Of a DNA stretch of 64,000 nucleotides, positions 18,746 to 28,390 are shown one piece after another. The stretch is taken from NCBI RefSeq assembly GCF_002105465.1, contig NZ_NCSQ01000156.1, forward strand, positions 1 to 64,000, read 5' to 3'. The notes beneath the pieces are model-generated. The model saw nothing but the letters and a program-made list of their open reading frames with translations. It did no database searches and was not told where the DNA came from. Both the position numbers and the translations under genes were made by a program. Every line of letters begins with the position of its first letter. The first letter of the stretch is position 1. This DNA comes from Aquidulcibacter paucihalophilus (lineage in GTDB: Bacteria; Pseudomonadota; Alphaproteobacteria; Caulobacterales; Aquidulcibacteraceae).

Positions 18746-19483
18746 CTAAAGCCGACCTGTCTTTCCCAAGGCGAATATCAGGCGCGCACGTGCCTCTGGC
18801 ATGGTCTTGCGCACGGGATTGAGGAGTTCGCGCTCAATAAAATGGCCCATTAAGGCAAAGCCGTCGGCGACATCGCCGCTTATCGGCCGGTTCTGTCCGC
18901 CCAGCAAAAAAGGTGGCAAGACAAGCAGCTTATCGGCAAAAGGCTCTCCCGCCGCCCGGGAAGCCGCCCGCCCCGTCTTCGGGCTTACCCAAGCAAGATC
19001 ATCGGGCGATCCAGTCAGGGCACAGTGCGATAGATCAAGCCCATAGCCCATTTCGGCCAAAAGCCCCATTTCCCAGCGTATATAAAGCGCAGGCCAGCCC
19101 TGCGTATCACTGAGGGCTTGGAGCAAGATGTCGGTAGCTTCAAACAAGCCCACACAAGGCTGTCGCTCGGGCGTTACTTCCAAGAGAAGTGCTGCCACGC
19201 AAGACAGCGCAGCGAGGGCAGCTCCATCCTCCATCACATCGGCAGGCCCGCCGCCCCGGCTTTCCATCTCGTCAAAAAAGCCCAATTGTTCTTCAAGCCG
19301 CGACTTCCAGGTCAGATGTAAACGGGTGCCCGGCTCAATCAAGGCGCGTTTGCGCTTGCCCACGCCGCCATAGACCAAGCCAGAAGCGCGGCCGACTTGA
19401 TCGCTCAGAACTTCCAAAATGACGTCGTTCTCGCCAAAACGGCGGGCTGACAAAGCGATAGCATTGCCCGTCCAAGCGCTCAT
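18746..19483 (-). CDS. recO: DNA repair protein RecO
   Basis: It is the recombination mediator that helps load RecA on SSB-coated gaps. The 245-residue protein has the N-terminal OB-fold (AIALSARRFGENDVILEVL, about 8-26) and LVYGGVGKRKR. The zinc-binding cysteines found in some RecO proteins are not evident. It is the last gene of the cluster after era, with a gap of about 9 bp, and converges on the diguanylate cyclase with 5 bp between stops. Confidence 0.9.
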   Translation of the reverse strand: MSAWTGNAIALSARRFGENDVILEVLSDQVGRASGLVYGGVGKRKRALIEPGTRLHLTWKSRLEEQLGFFDEMESRGGGPADVMEDGAALAALSCVAALLLEVTPERQPCVGLFEATDILLQALSDTQGWPALYIRWEMGLLAEMGYGLDLSHCALTGSPDDLAWVSPKTGRAASRAAGEPFADKLLVLPPFLLGGQNRPISGDVADGFALMGHFIERELLNPVRKTMPEARARLIFALGKTGRL

Positions 19484-19492
19484 CGGTCGCCT

Positions 19493-20470
19493 CTAGGCAT
19501 CAAAATCGAGGCCTAGAGCCGTATAATGGGCCCGCTCTTCGATCCAGTTCTCGCGCACTTTGACATGCAAGAACAAATGGACGGGCCGCTCAATCGCTTC
19601 GGCAATATCTTTGCGCGCGTTCTGGGATATCCATTTCAACGTCTCCCCGCCCTTACCAATGGCAATGCCCTTGTGGCCTTCGCGCATGACATACAGAGTT
19701 TGGTCAATACGGACCGAGCCATCCTTCCTTTCAGTCCACGCATCGGTTTCCACCGTTGCATGATAGGGCAATTCTTCATGCAAGCGCAGAAAGACTTTCT
19801 CGCGCGTGATTTCAGCGGCCATGACGCGCATTGGCGTATCGGCGACTTGTTCTTCTGGATAAAGCCACGGCCCTTGAGGCATACGCTCTGCCAGCAAATC
19901 ATTCAGACGCTTGAGGCCAGAGGACTTGAGGGCTGAGATCATCACCACCTCATCATAAACGCCCTTTTCAAAAAAGGCCTGTGACAGATCGAGCAATTTG
20001 GCGCGTTCCAGCACATCAACTTTATTGAGCGCCAGAATGGCTTTGCGGCCCTGCTTCTCAAGTCCTTCGATCACTTGCTGCACATCCTCATGTGTCCGCT
20101 TATCGCTGCCATCGCCACGCCCCTCGCTTGTCCGGCTTGCGGCCGGGGCGTCAACGACATGAACAAGCGCATCTGCGTCTGCTGCCCCGCCCCAGGCTGA
20201 GGCCACCATAGCCCGATCCAAGCGACGCTTAGGCGTAAAGACGCCCGGCGTGTCGACCAACACAATTTGGGCATCGCCATGAATGGCCACACCCCGCACT
20301 GGAAAGCGAGTGGTTTGAACCTTTTGGGTTACAATGGAAATCTTTTGCCCCACCAGCGCATTGACCAAGGTTGATTTGCCAGCGTTGGGCGCACCCAAAA
20401 TGGCTGCGAAGCCGCATCGGGCCTTGTCCGACACCAAAGGTGTGGGGGTAGTTTCACTCGTCTCAGACAC
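19493..20470 (-). CDS. era: GTPase Era
   Basis: It is a ribosome-assembly GTPase that binds the 3' end of 16S rRNA. G1 is GAPNAGKST (26-34), and VQTTR, DTPG and NKVD supply the other G motifs. A C-terminal KH domain includes GKGGETLKWI. At 325 residues it is slightly longer than usual, owing to a low-complexity N-terminus and an insertion near SEGRGDGSDKR. It overlaps rnc by 8 bp, the usual rnc-era coupling. Confidence 0.94.
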   Translation of the reverse strand: MSETSETTPTPLVSDKARCGFAAILGAPNAGKSTLVNALVGQKISIVTQKVQTTRFPVRGVAIHGDAQIVLVDTPGVFTPKRRLDRAMVASAWGGAADADALVHVVDAPAASRTSEGRGDGSDKRTHEDVQQVIEGLEKQGRKAILALNKVDVLERAKLLDLSQAFFEKGVYDEVVMISALKSSGLKRLNDLLAERMPQGPWLYPEEQVADTPMRVMAAEITREKVFLRLHEELPYHATVETDAWTERKDGSVRIDQTLYVMREGHKGIAIGKGGETLKWISQNARKDIAEAIERPVHLFLHVKVRENWIEERAHYTALGLDFDA

Positions 20471-21152
20471 GTAATCCGCCTTGCTTCAGCAGCGCTTGGG
20501 CCGCAGCCCGCTCTGCATTTTGTTTCGATGAACCCTCTGCGGTTGCAACATGGTTCCCAGCTGTGACCTCTATCACGAAACGTGGCGCATGGTCAGGGCC
20601 ATCGCGTTCCAGCACCTGATACACCGGCGGCGGAAACCCGCGCTTTTGGGCCCATTCCTGGAGCGCACTTTTGGGATTGCGATGTTGACCTGCCTCATCT
20701 TGTTGGCCCGCTTGCCAAGCAAGCTCAAAGAGGCCCTGCACCGCTGGCCGTCCACCGTCGAGCCACAGGGCTGCCATCAAAGCTTCAAAGGCATCGCCAA
20801 GGATCGAATCGTTTTCGGCCACCGCATCGGCACTAAAGCCGCGCGAGACCACCATAAGCTCTGCCATACCAATACTGCGTGCGGCCTCGGCGCAATTTCT
20901 CCCCGAGACAATGGCATTGAATTGGCGGGTGAGTTCGCCCTCTTCGGCCCGACCATGGCGTTCAAACAGACGTTCGGCTGCCATCAGCCCCAAGACCCGA
21001 TCTCCCAACCATTCTAAGCGCTCATTATGGGCAAAGCCCTTTTGGCCATCACCACGGGACTTATGGGTTAAGGCGCGCTCCAGCAGGGATCGGTCCACAA
21101 ACTGATAGCCGATCTTATCTTGCAGTGCTTGAAGACGTGCCTCTCGCGTCAT
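20463..21152 (-). CDS. rnc: Ribonuclease III
   Basis: It is a double-strand-specific endoribonuclease for rRNA and mRNA processing. The RNase III signature reads NERLEWLGDRVLGL (about 43-56), with tryptophan where phenylalanine is usual; the acidic catalytic residues are intact. A C-terminal dsRNA-binding domain follows. The start at 21152 overlaps the lepB stop as ATGA, which argues against the longer frame beginning at 21203. Confidence 0.93.
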   Translation of the reverse strand: MTREARLQALQDKIGYQFVDRSLLERALTHKSRGDGQKGFAHNERLEWLGDRVLGLMAAERLFERHGRAEEGELTRQFNAIVSGRNCAEAARSIGMAELMVVSRGFSADAVAENDSILGDAFEALMAALWLDGGRPAVQGLFELAWQAGQQDEAGQHRNPKSALQEWAQKRGFPPPVYQVLERDGPDHAPRFVIEVTAGNHVATAEGSSKQNAERAAAQALLKQGGLRV

Positions 21153-21946
21153 CGAATGGGTACAGCAAGCCGATCCCACCGCAGACCTGTGAACCAAGTC
21201 CAAGGCAGATAGAAGCGCGTGGTCTCGTCAAACGACAAAAGCACGATCCGTCCGCGCCCAACCAGATTCTCCGCAGGCACAAAGCCAACACCCGATTGCA
21301 AAATCGGGTCAGCCCGGCTGTCAGTCGAATTGTCGCGATTGTCGCCCATCATGAAATAATGGCCTTCTGGCACCACAAAGACTTGGGTATCGTCAAACAT
21401 GCCATTGGTTTCAAAATCATAGGTCACATAGGACTTGCCATTAGGCAGAGTTTCCCGGAAGCGCGTCGCGGTGCGCACATTGCCGTTCTGCTCGGTAATG
21501 GTCTCAGGCTCTAGCATTTCCTGTTTGACAGGGGTGCCATTCAAAATGACCTGACCACCCACAACTTGGATCCGGTCTCCCGGCATGCCGATCAAGCGCT
21601 TGATATAGTCTTGGCGGGGGTCGGAAGGCAGTTTAAACACCACAACATCGCCCCGCTCAGGGGCCTTCCCCATCACCCGGCCGTTCAAAATCGGAGGCGA
21701 AAATGGAATCGAGGCATTGCTATAGCCATAATCCCATTTGGACGTCCAAAGATAATCGCCGACCAACAGACCGGGCCGCATGGATTCTGAGGGAATATTG
21801 AACGGCTGAAACAGGAAAATTCGCAAAAACAGCGCGATGCTCAAAGCCATAATGATGGTTTTGACGCTTTCCATCAGGCTGTCGCCCTTTGGTGCCGGCT
21901 TTACCGTTTTGGGGGTAGCGGCCTTAGAGTTTGCTGTATCAACCAT
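21149..21946 (-). CDS. lepB: Signal peptidase I
   Basis: It is the membrane serine protease that removes signal peptides from exported proteins. After a short Lys/Pro-rich cytoplasmic tail there is one membrane segment (about 27-46). The catalytic serine is S55 in IPSESM and the general-base lysine K116 in DYIKRLIGMPGDR; the GDNRDNS motif is present. I use the ATG at 21946, which leaves a 16-bp gap after acpS. A start at 21991 would overlap acpS by 29 bp. Confidence 0.93.
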   Translation of the reverse strand: MVDTANSKAATPKTVKPAPKGDSLMESVKTIIMALSIALFLRIFLFQPFNIPSESMRPGLLVGDYLWTSKWDYGYSNASIPFSPPILNGRVMGKAPERGDVVVFKLPSDPRQDYIKRLIGMPGDRIQVVGGQVILNGTPVKQEMLEPETITEQNGNVRTATRFRETLPNGKSYVTYDFETNGMFDDTQVFVVPEGHYFMMGDNRDNSTDSRADPILQSGVGFVPAENLVGRGRIVLLSFDETTRFYLPWTWFTGLRWDRLAVPIR

Positions 21947-21962
21947 GAGATTCGTTTTCTTT

Positions 21963-22373
21963 TCACTTGACGTCGAGAGGCTGCAGGCCAATCACCACAA
22001 ATGCCATGGCATAGGGATGATCGTCGGTCAGACTGAGATGTATGTCGGCTTGAAAGCCCGGTGGGGTAAGTTCTTGCAATCGCTTTAGCGCGCCGCCGGT
22101 CAAACTCAAAGTCGGTCTGCCAGTTGGCAGATTGATGACTTCCATGTTTCGCCATGCAACCCCTCGCCGCATGCCAGTCCCTAATGCCTTGGAGCAGGCC
22201 TCTTTGGCGGCAAAACGTTTGGCATAGGTATCGGCCCGTTTGGCTGGGCGACGATTGGCGCGCGCTTGCTCTCCAGCGGTAAAGCAGCGCATTTCAAAGC
22301 GGGTGCCAAAGCGCGCCAAAGTCTCTTCGATCCGGTCGATCCGGCACAGGTCTGAGCCAATTCCAACAATCAT
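21963..22373 (-). CDS. acpS: Holo-[acyl-carrier-protein] synthase
   Basis: It transfers 4'-phosphopantetheine from CoA to acyl carrier protein. The 136-residue protein has the N-terminal [13 protein letters not shown] with the Mg-binding D8, and [11 protein letters not shown] with the second conserved acid. It overlaps pdxJ by ATGA on one side and is followed by lepB. Confidence 0.92.
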   Translation of the reverse strand: MIVGIGSDLCRIDRIEETLARFGTRFEMRCFTAGEQARANRRPAKRADTYAKRFAAKEACSKALGTGMRRGVAWRNMEVINLPTGRPTLSLTGGALKRLQELTPPGFQADIHLSLTDDHPYAMAFVVIGLQPLDVK

Positions 22374-23119
22374 GCGCGCGCTTCATCCATCAACTGACGC
22401 ATACGGGCAAAGGCGGCCTCAAGGCCAATGAAAATTGCTTCACCTATGATAAAATGACCAATATTTAATTCCACCAGCTCTGGGATAGCCGCAATCGGCT
22501 TCACATTATCAAAGGTCAACCCATGGCCGGCATGGACCTCTAGACCCCGGGCGGTGCCAATGCGGGCAGCTTCTGCCAGCTTCTCGACAATGGTTTGAGC
22601 TTCTTCAGCCTTCCCGTCGAGGGCGGCCTCCGCATAGGCACCCGTATGAAGCTCTACCACTTGTGCGCCCATGGCTTCGGCCACTGCCAATTGGATGGGA
22701 TCGGGCTCGATAAACAGCGAAACGCGCCGACCTGCCGTGGAAAGTTTGCGGACCATAGGCGCGATGGAATTATGCAAGCGCGCCACATCAAGCCCGCCCT
22801 CGGTGGTCCGCTCCTCTCGCTTTTCCGGCACGATGCAGACCGCGTGGGTCGGATGGCGCAGCGCGATGTCGAGCATTTCTTCGGTCGCGGCCAGTTCCAG
22901 ATTGATGGGCAATTCCACCTGAGCGATGAATTTCTCTAGGTCTTCATCACGGATATGCCGTCGGTCTTCACGTAGATGCAGCGTTATCCCATCGGCCCCT
23001 GCCCTTGCAGCCATATGGGCAGCGCGCAACGGATCTGGATGGGGACCGCCGCGTGCATTTCGGATCGTGGCTACATGATCAATATTGATCCCAAGCCGTA
23101 AATGAGGCGCACTGCTCAT
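22370..23119 (-). CDS. pdxJ: Pyridoxine 5'-phosphate synthase
   Basis: It condenses 1-deoxyxylulose-5-phosphate with 3-amino-2-oxopropyl phosphate to give pyridoxine phosphate. At 249 residues it is a full TIM barrel. It starts with [19 protein letters not shown] and includes [16 protein letters not shown] and [11 protein letters not shown]. It overlaps pyrE and acpS by 4 bp each, in the pdxJ-acpS pairing common in proteobacteria. Confidence 0.94.
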   Translation of the reverse strand: MSSAPHLRLGINIDHVATIRNARGGPHPDPLRAAHMAARAGADGITLHLREDRRHIRDEDLEKFIAQVELPINLELAATEEMLDIALRHPTHAVCIVPEKREERTTEGGLDVARLHNSIAPMVRKLSTAGRRVSLFIEPDPIQLAVAEAMGAQVVELHTGAYAEAALDGKAEEAQTIVEKLAEAARIGTARGLEVHAGHGLTFDNVKPIAAIPELVELNIGHFIIGEAIFIGLEAAFARMRQLMDEARA

Positions 23120-23712
23120 GACGCAGGGCTTTGCGACAAGGCCCGGCTGCCGGGTTTAATGGCAGGAATGCCCTTAAGGTCATCTGGGATTTCATCGGGC
23201 GCAAAGCTTTCGACTTCAATGGAGGCCAAAGCCACCAGCTCACACCCAACATCAGCACGACCTGCACTGCGATCCACAATCACCGCAGCGCCCAAAATCA
23301 CACAGGGCGCATCCTTGATCGCTTCCAAGGTTTCGCGCACCGATATGCCAGTTGAAACAATATCTTCAACGATGACGACGCGGGCTTCTGCCGGTAGCGT
23401 AAAGCCGCGACGCAGGCGGAACTTGCCCTCTTCGCGCTCCACATAGACGGCTTTGGCCCCCAAGTGGCGCGCGGTTTCATAGCCTGGGATAACCGCACCC
23501 ACCGCTGGCGAGACCACATAATCGACATGACCCCACCGCTCTTTAATTTTGGCGGCCAAAGCTTGGCACAGCTTTTCTGTGGCGGGTGGGTCCATGAACA
23601 CAAACGCTTTTTGCAAAAACGTGCGACTATGGCGGCCTGAAGTCAGGATGAAATGGCCTTCAAGCAGGCCACCAGCCGACTTGAAGATCGAAAGAACATC
23701 GTCATTGGTCAT
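23116..23712 (-). CDS. pyrE: Orotate phosphoribosyltransferase
   Basis: It converts orotate and PRPP to orotidine monophosphate in pyrimidine synthesis. The 198-residue protein carries the PRPP loop VVIVEDIVSTGIS and the YVVSPAVGAVIPGYE segment. It belongs to the short alphaproteobacterial PyrE type. It overlaps pdxJ by 4 bp. Confidence 0.93.
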   Translation of the reverse strand: MTNDDVLSIFKSAGGLLEGHFILTSGRHSRTFLQKAFVFMDPPATEKLCQALAAKIKERWGHVDYVVSPAVGAVIPGYETARHLGAKAVYVEREEGKFRLRRGFTLPAEARVVIVEDIVSTGISVRETLEAIKDAPCVILGAAVIVDRSAGRADVGCELVALASIEVESFAPDEIPDDLKGIPAIKPGSRALSQSPAS

Positions 23713-23742
23713 AGGGCTTATTTATCACTTTCTAAGCTGATT

Positions 23743-24408
23743 TCACCAGTCTTGCGTGTGGCCGGTCCAATCCATGAAGCGGCCACTGCCCGAAAGATGC
23801 AGGTCCTCGGCAAGTTGGATGAGGCCATCGGCGCTGTCCTTGGCGTCAATCTCGGCCCCTTCCCCGCCCATATCGGTGCGCACCCAACCCGGGTGGCAGG
23901 CGATCAGGGAGATGCCGTCACGTTTGAGGTCATGGGCAAAAGTTTGGACCAACTTGTTCAAGGCCGCTTTGGAGGCTCGATATGCTGGTGCGCCCTGAGA
24001 GGCACCAGAAAAGCGGCCCATGCCAGAGGAAATCATCAAAACCCGGCCCCGGCTTGAGCGCCTCAGATGCGGCAAAAAAGCCTGCAAAACGCGCCACGGC
24101 CCAACCACATTGGCATTTAGAACATGAAGAAAATCGTCCGGTGCCAGATCGGCCAGTTCCTGTGGCCGGGGTCCAAACACGCCAGCATTTTGAATGAGAA
24201 CATCGATCGGCTCAGAAATCGCTTCTGCCGCCTGGCGCACAGAGTCTGTGTCGGTGATGTCGCAGGCCACAAGGTGGAAATTGGAACTGTGGAAGGGAGC
24301 CTGTCCATCCCGGGTCGTGCCAATGACTTTATGGCCGCGGGCCAGCAAGCCTTCAACCAACGCGCGGCCAATGCCGCGGTTTACCCCAGTTACCAGATAG
24401 GTTGCCAT
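23743..24408 (-). CDS. Short-chain dehydrogenase/reductase
   Basis: It is a classical SDR of 221 residues. It has a Rossmann TGVNRGIGRAL motif (about 7-17), NAG in the fourth strand (QNAGVF), and the catalytic YRASK. Among SDRs it resembles the C-factor/sniffer-like group. The substrate is unknown. It lies between pyrE and rsh, interrupting the otherwise conserved order, with short gaps (about 30 and 22 bp), and is probably cotranscribed. Confidence 0.85.
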   Translation of the reverse strand: MATYLVTGVNRGIGRALVEGLLARGHKVIGTTRDGQAPFHSSNFHLVACDITDTDSVRQAAEAISEPIDVLIQNAGVFGPRPQELADLAPDDFLHVLNANVVGPWRVLQAFLPHLRRSSRGRVLMISSGMGRFSGASQGAPAYRASKAALNKLVQTFAHDLKRDGISLIACHPGWVRTDMGGEGAEIDAKDSADGLIQLAEDLHLSGSGRFMDWTGHTQDW

Positions 24409-24430
24409 GATTTTGCCCCTTGCCGTCCGC

Positions 24431-26671
24431 TCAGCCCCGCAACCGCTTCACATCAACCACCACAGGCAGTGCCCGCAGCGATGCAGCAATCACGTTCAAA
24501 TGCTTTGAGTCTGCAACTTCAACGTCAACCAACAAATCAATAAAGTCTTCGCGGCGGTTTTGCGCCCGCACATTGGTAATATTGCCGTCGCATTCAGAAA
24601 TGATTTTCCCAACTTGGGCAAACACACCTTTGGTATTCTCACAGCTCATCACAAGGCGACCCAGAGCCAAGCCATTGCGCTTGGCTTCATCAGTCCAAGC
24701 CAGATCAATCCATTGGTCTTCATTGGCGTCGTGTTCGGCCAGATGATCACAATCAATCGTATGCACTTCCACGCCGCGGTCTGGCACATGCACGCCCACA
24801 ATCCGGTCGCCCGGCAGAGGCGAACAGCAGGGCATGAAATGCAACGCCACACCGGCCATTAAATCGGACCCGCGCACAAAATCGCTGGCGTGATCATTAT
24901 CAATCATCAGCCTTGGTTCGCCCAAAGCGCTTTTGCGCACAAAGCCCGGCACAGCCGCTTCAGCGAGACTGGCACCCGTCAAGCGCCCGCGCCCAATGGC
25001 GGCATAAAGCTCATCCATCGTGTCATAATTCAGCCGCTGGCGTGCATCCTCCAGATTGACCTCTTCCGGATTGAGACCAACCCGGCGGAGCGCATGGCCG
25101 GCAAGACGGCGACCCAAAGTTGCAAATTCCTCGCGCTCACTCTCGCGCACCAGACGACGAATGGCCGAACGCGCTTTGCCCGTGACAGCCACCGATTCCC
25201 AATCCGCAACAGGTTTGCGAATATCTGAGCGCAGGATCTCCACCACATCGCCGTTCGAAAGAGCCGTCCGCAAGGGCCGCTCTTCCCCATTGATCCGCGC
25301 CCCGACCGTGGTGTCACCGATGCGGGTGTGAACGGCATAGGCGAAGTCTAAGGGGGTCGCACCATAAGGCAGAACAATCAGATCGCCTTTAGGCGTAAAA
25401 GCAAAAACCTGATCCTGGAACATTTCCAACTTGGCATTTTCCAGAAACTCTTCTGGGTCGCCGCCATGTTCAAGGATTTCTACCAAATTGCGCAGCGGTG
25501 CCAAAGGATCCGATTGCTTGTCGTCAATTGGGTGATAGCCATATGTGCTATTCTTATAGCGCCAATGCGCTGCAACCCCATCTTCGGCGATCCGATCCAT
25601 TTCTTCTGAACGGATTTGAATATCAACTGAAGTCGCACTGGGGCCCACGACCCCAGTATGGATAGAGCGATAGCCATTGGGCTTGGGGACCGAAATAAAG
25701 TCCTTAAACCGTCCTGGAACGCAGGACCACGCCTCATGGATCACGCCAAGTGCCGCATAGCATTGGGCGGTATCCTTGACGACCACCCGAAAGCCATACA
25801 GGTCTGACACATCGGAAAAGGAGATCGACTTGCGCTCAAGCTTCTTCCACACCGAATAAGCGCGCTTTTCGCGGCCCATCACGCGCGCTTCAATGCCAGC
25901 CGCCTCTAACGCCGCGCTGATTTTCTGGGTCACTGCCGCTACGGCCCCAGAACGCTCTGCCCGCAGATTGGCCAATTGCTCATTGATTGTTTTACAGGCT
26001 TCAGGATGGAGATGCTGAAAAGCCAATTCCTCCAACTCACCAGAAAAGCGCTGTATCCCCATACGCCGGGCCAGAGGGGCATAAATATCGGCCGTCTCCC
26101 GCGCAATCCGTTCGCGCTTTTCACGCTTTTTGATGAAATGCAGTGTGCGCATATTATGCAGACGATCTGCAAGCTTCACCAATAAAACCCGCACATCCTT
26201 GGACAAAGCTAGGATGAATTTCTGCAAGTTTTCGGCTTGCTTGGTGCGGTTCGAATTCAGCTCAAGCTGAGAGAGTTTTGTAACCCCATCCACCAATTGC
26301 GCGACTTCTTCGCCGAACAATTTGCCGATCTCGGCCGTGGTGGCAGTCGTATCTTCAACCGTATCATGCAACAGCCCCGTGATGATGGAGGCCGCATCCA
26401 GGCGAAGTTCGGTCAAAATACCCGCCACCTCAATCGGATGGGCGAAATAGGGGTCGCCTGACGCGCGCAGCTGGCTGCCATGACGCTGCATGGCAAACAC
26501 ATAGGCACGATTGATCGCATCTTCATTGACGTGGGGGTCATAGTCGCGAATGCGATCTATCAGCTCATATTGACGCAAAATGCGGCCCCGACTAGGAGGC
26601 CGCACGATTTGCGCCGGGAATGGCAATTCCCCAGATTCTTCTAATGTATCAGTGGCACTGCCATCGTCCAT
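24431..26671 (-). CDS. rsh: Bifunctional (p)ppGpp synthetase/hydrolase
   Basis: It makes and degrades the stringent alarmone (p)ppGpp. The N-terminal HD hydrolase domain is intact (LHDTVEDT, about 101-108). The synthetase domain has GREKRAYSVWKKL, the basic RxK type of bifunctional Rsh, and NGYRSIHT. TGS (about 430-490) and a C-terminal ACT domain follow. The 746-residue length is typical of the single alphaproteobacterial Rsh. It follows rpoZ by 15 bp, as in many proteobacteria. Confidence 0.93.
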   Translation of the reverse strand: MDDGSATDTLEESGELPFPAQIVRPPSRGRILRQYELIDRIRDYDPHVNEDAINRAYVFAMQRHGSQLRASGDPYFAHPIEVAGILTELRLDAASIITGLLHDTVEDTTATTAEIGKLFGEEVAQLVDGVTKLSQLELNSNRTKQAENLQKFILALSKDVRVLLVKLADRLHNMRTLHFIKKREKRERIARETADIYAPLARRMGIQRFSGELEELAFQHLHPEACKTINEQLANLRAERSGAVAAVTQKISAALEAAGIEARVMGREKRAYSVWKKLERKSISFSDVSDLYGFRVVVKDTAQCYAALGVIHEAWSCVPGRFKDFISVPKPNGYRSIHTGVVGPSATSVDIQIRSEEMDRIAEDGVAAHWRYKNSTYGYHPIDDKQSDPLAPLRNLVEILEHGGDPEEFLENAKLEMFQDQVFAFTPKGDLIVLPYGATPLDFAYAVHTRIGDTTVGARINGEERPLRTALSNGDVVEILRSDIRKPVADWESVAVTGKARSAIRRLVRESEREEFATLGRRLAGHALRRVGLNPEEVNLEDARQRLNYDTMDELYAAIGRGRLTGASLAEAAVPGFVRKSALGEPRLMIDNDHASDFVRGSDLMAGVALHFMPCCSPLPGDRIVGVHVPDRGVEVHTIDCDHLAEHDANEDQWIDLAWTDEAKRNGLALGRLVMSCENTKGVFAQVGKIISECDGNITNVRAQNRREDFIDLLVDVEVADSKHLNVIAASLRALPVVVDVKRLRG

Positions 26672-26686
26672 CGGGAACCCTTAAGA

Positions 26687-27040
26687 TCAATAAGGGTCTT
26701 CGCGAACGGCTTCTTGCTCTTGCTGCAACGCACGCAGCACATCGTCTTCAGTTGCCAGGACGGGGGCTTCCAGTGCCAAGAGATCGCTCTCTTCTTCTTC
26801 CCGAACGGCATGTGGGCGAACTTCGCGCAGCGATGCAACCAAACCGTCGCGCAATTCTTCGGTCTCAACCGTGGCATCGGCAATTTCGCGCAAAGCAACG
26901 ACGGGATCCTTGTCGCGATCACGGTCGAGCGTCAGAGCTGCACCACCGGAAATTTGGCGGGCACGATGCGCTGCAAACAACACCAGAGAGAATCTATTTG
27001 GGACGCGTTCAACGCAGTCCTCTACCGTCACGCGGGCCAT
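26687..27040 (-). CDS. rpoZ: RNA polymerase omega subunit
   Basis: It is the small subunit that stabilises beta-prime. The 117-residue protein begins [20 protein letters not shown] and continues with [11 protein letters not shown], the diagnostic conserved region. An acidic C-terminal half is typical of alphaproteobacteria. It is directly upstream of rsh, and a gap of about 120 bp separates it from folK. Confidence 0.94.
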   Translation of the reverse strand: MARVTVEDCVERVPNRFSLVLFAAHRARQISGGAALTLDRDRDKDPVVALREIADATVETEELRDGLVASLREVRPHAVREEEESDLLALEAPVLATEDDVLRALQQEQEAVREDPY

Positions 27041-27159
27041 ATATCTAATCCTGTCGGAAAGTGAGTGATCTCTTTACGGGAAGTCGTGGTGTTTCTCAAC
27101 CATTGCACGCAGATACAGCCAAAAAAGCTTTCTTGCCGGACCAAGCCCTCCCCCTATGC

Positions 27160-27690
27160 TCAATCCAGTCGCACGCAAGTGTTGAGATTTTCTGACTCCT
27201 GTAACGTCGCCAGCAGATCAGCTCCGGCGATGCCCGTAACCGGGTGGCGCCAATTCGGTGCAATCTCCAGCAAGGGTAAGAGAACAAAATCACGCTCTGC
27301 AAGACGGGGGTGGGGCAGAGTCATCACGCTGCAATTGGCACTGACAATGCCATTGTAATCGATGATATCTAGGTCCAATGTTCGGTTCGCCCAACGATCG
27401 TCTGGCGAACGAACCCGGTTCATCCGGACTTCAATTTCCTGGCAGCGTTGCAAAAGAGCCAAAGGGTCCTGATCCTGCGGCTCCACTCGGCAAACCGCAT
27501 TGACATAGTCGGGTTTACCGAGATTGGGTGGCCAAGCTTTGGCCGACCAAAAAGAAGACAAATGGGTGACACTGTCCCCCGCTTGTGATAACAAAACTAA
27601 AGCCTCGCGGAGGATATCCTGGGGTATTTTAGCATCCAAGCCTAGATTTGACCCTAGGCCTACATAAATTCCGGAAGGCTCTACAGGCAT
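27160..27690 (-). CDS. folK: HPPK (7,8-dihydro-6-hydroxymethylpterin pyrophosphokinase)
   Basis: It pyrophosphorylates 6-hydroxymethyl-dihydropterin in folate synthesis. Motifs are YVGLGSNLG near the N-terminus and RWANRTLDLDIIDYNG, which binds Mg-ATP, in the middle. I favour the ATG at 27690 just ahead of conserved sequence. A GTG at 27726 would add 12 residues but abuts the divergent NYN gene. Neither start has a strong ribosome site. Confidence 0.9.
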   Translation of the reverse strand: MPVEPSGIYVGLGSNLGLDAKIPQDILREALVLLSQAGDSVTHLSSFWSAKAWPPNLGKPDYVNAVCRVEPQDQDPLALLQRCQEIEVRMNRVRSPDDRWANRTLDLDIIDYNGIVSANCSVMTLPHPRLAERDFVLLPLLEIAPNWRHPVTGIAGADLLATLQESENLNTCVRLD

Positions 27691-27727
27691 TTTTGGATGG
27701 AATTGTTCAGAGGAAGGCCGCGTCACT

Positions 27728-28390
27728 ATGACTTTTTATCCCAATGAGCGAATCGCTCTGTTTATCGATGGTGCAAATTTCTACGCAGCAGCGCGCACCT
27801 TGGGTTTTGACGTAGATTATCGCAAGCTCCTTGAAGAGTTCAAGAAGCGCGGTCGTCTCGTTCGCGCCAGCTATTACACCGCCATTCTAGAGGATGTCGA
27901 ATATAGCCCCGTGCGACCCTTGGCTGACTGGCTGGACTATAATGGCTTCAACGTCATCACCAAGCCCGCGAAAGAATTCACCGACACGCTTGGCCGTCGT
28001 CGCGTCAAGGGTGACATGGATATTGAGATCGCGGTCGACATGATGGAGCTTGCGCCCCATGTCGATCATATTGTGTTGTTCTCGGGCGACGGTGACTTCC
28101 GCGTCTTGATCGAAGCGGTGCAGCGCCGCGGCCCCCGCGTTTCGGTCGTGTCCTCGATTAAGACCCAGCCCCCCATGATTGCCGATGAGCTTCGTCGCCA
28201 AGCCGATACCTTCATCGATCTGGCCGATTTGTCGGCCTTGATCGGCCGTCCACCACGTCCAGATGGTTTTGACAATGCGCGTGGCAATCTGCGCCCTGGC
28301 CGTGCTGTTGATGGCGATGAGTTCATTGATGATTTTGATGATGAACTCGAAGGCATGGATGACGAGTTCGAAGGCGAGACAGAAGCCTAA
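27728..28390 (+). CDS. NYN-domain protein (LabA/DUF88 family)
   Basis: This is a PIN-like nuclease-fold protein of 220 residues. The acidic metal-site residues are visible in LFIDGANFY (about 10-18), GDMDIEIAVDMM (about 97) and LFSGDGDF (about 116-123). Family members are thought to be ribonucleases. The C-terminus is strongly acidic, with Asp/Glu-rich repeats after residue 195. GAGGAAGG lies about 10 nt before the ATG. It is divergent from folK, and the uracil-DNA glycosylase gene follows with no gap. Confidence 0.87.
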   Translation: MTFYPNERIALFIDGANFYAAARTLGFDVDYRKLLEEFKKRGRLVRASYYTAILEDVEYSPVRPLADWLDYNGFNVITKPAKEFTDTLGRRRVKGDMDIEIAVDMMELAPHVDHIVLFSGDGDFRVLIEAVQRRGPRVSVVSSIKTQPPMIADELRRQADTFIDLADLSALIGRPPRPDGFDNARGNLRPGRAVDGDEFIDDFDDELEGMDDEFEGETEA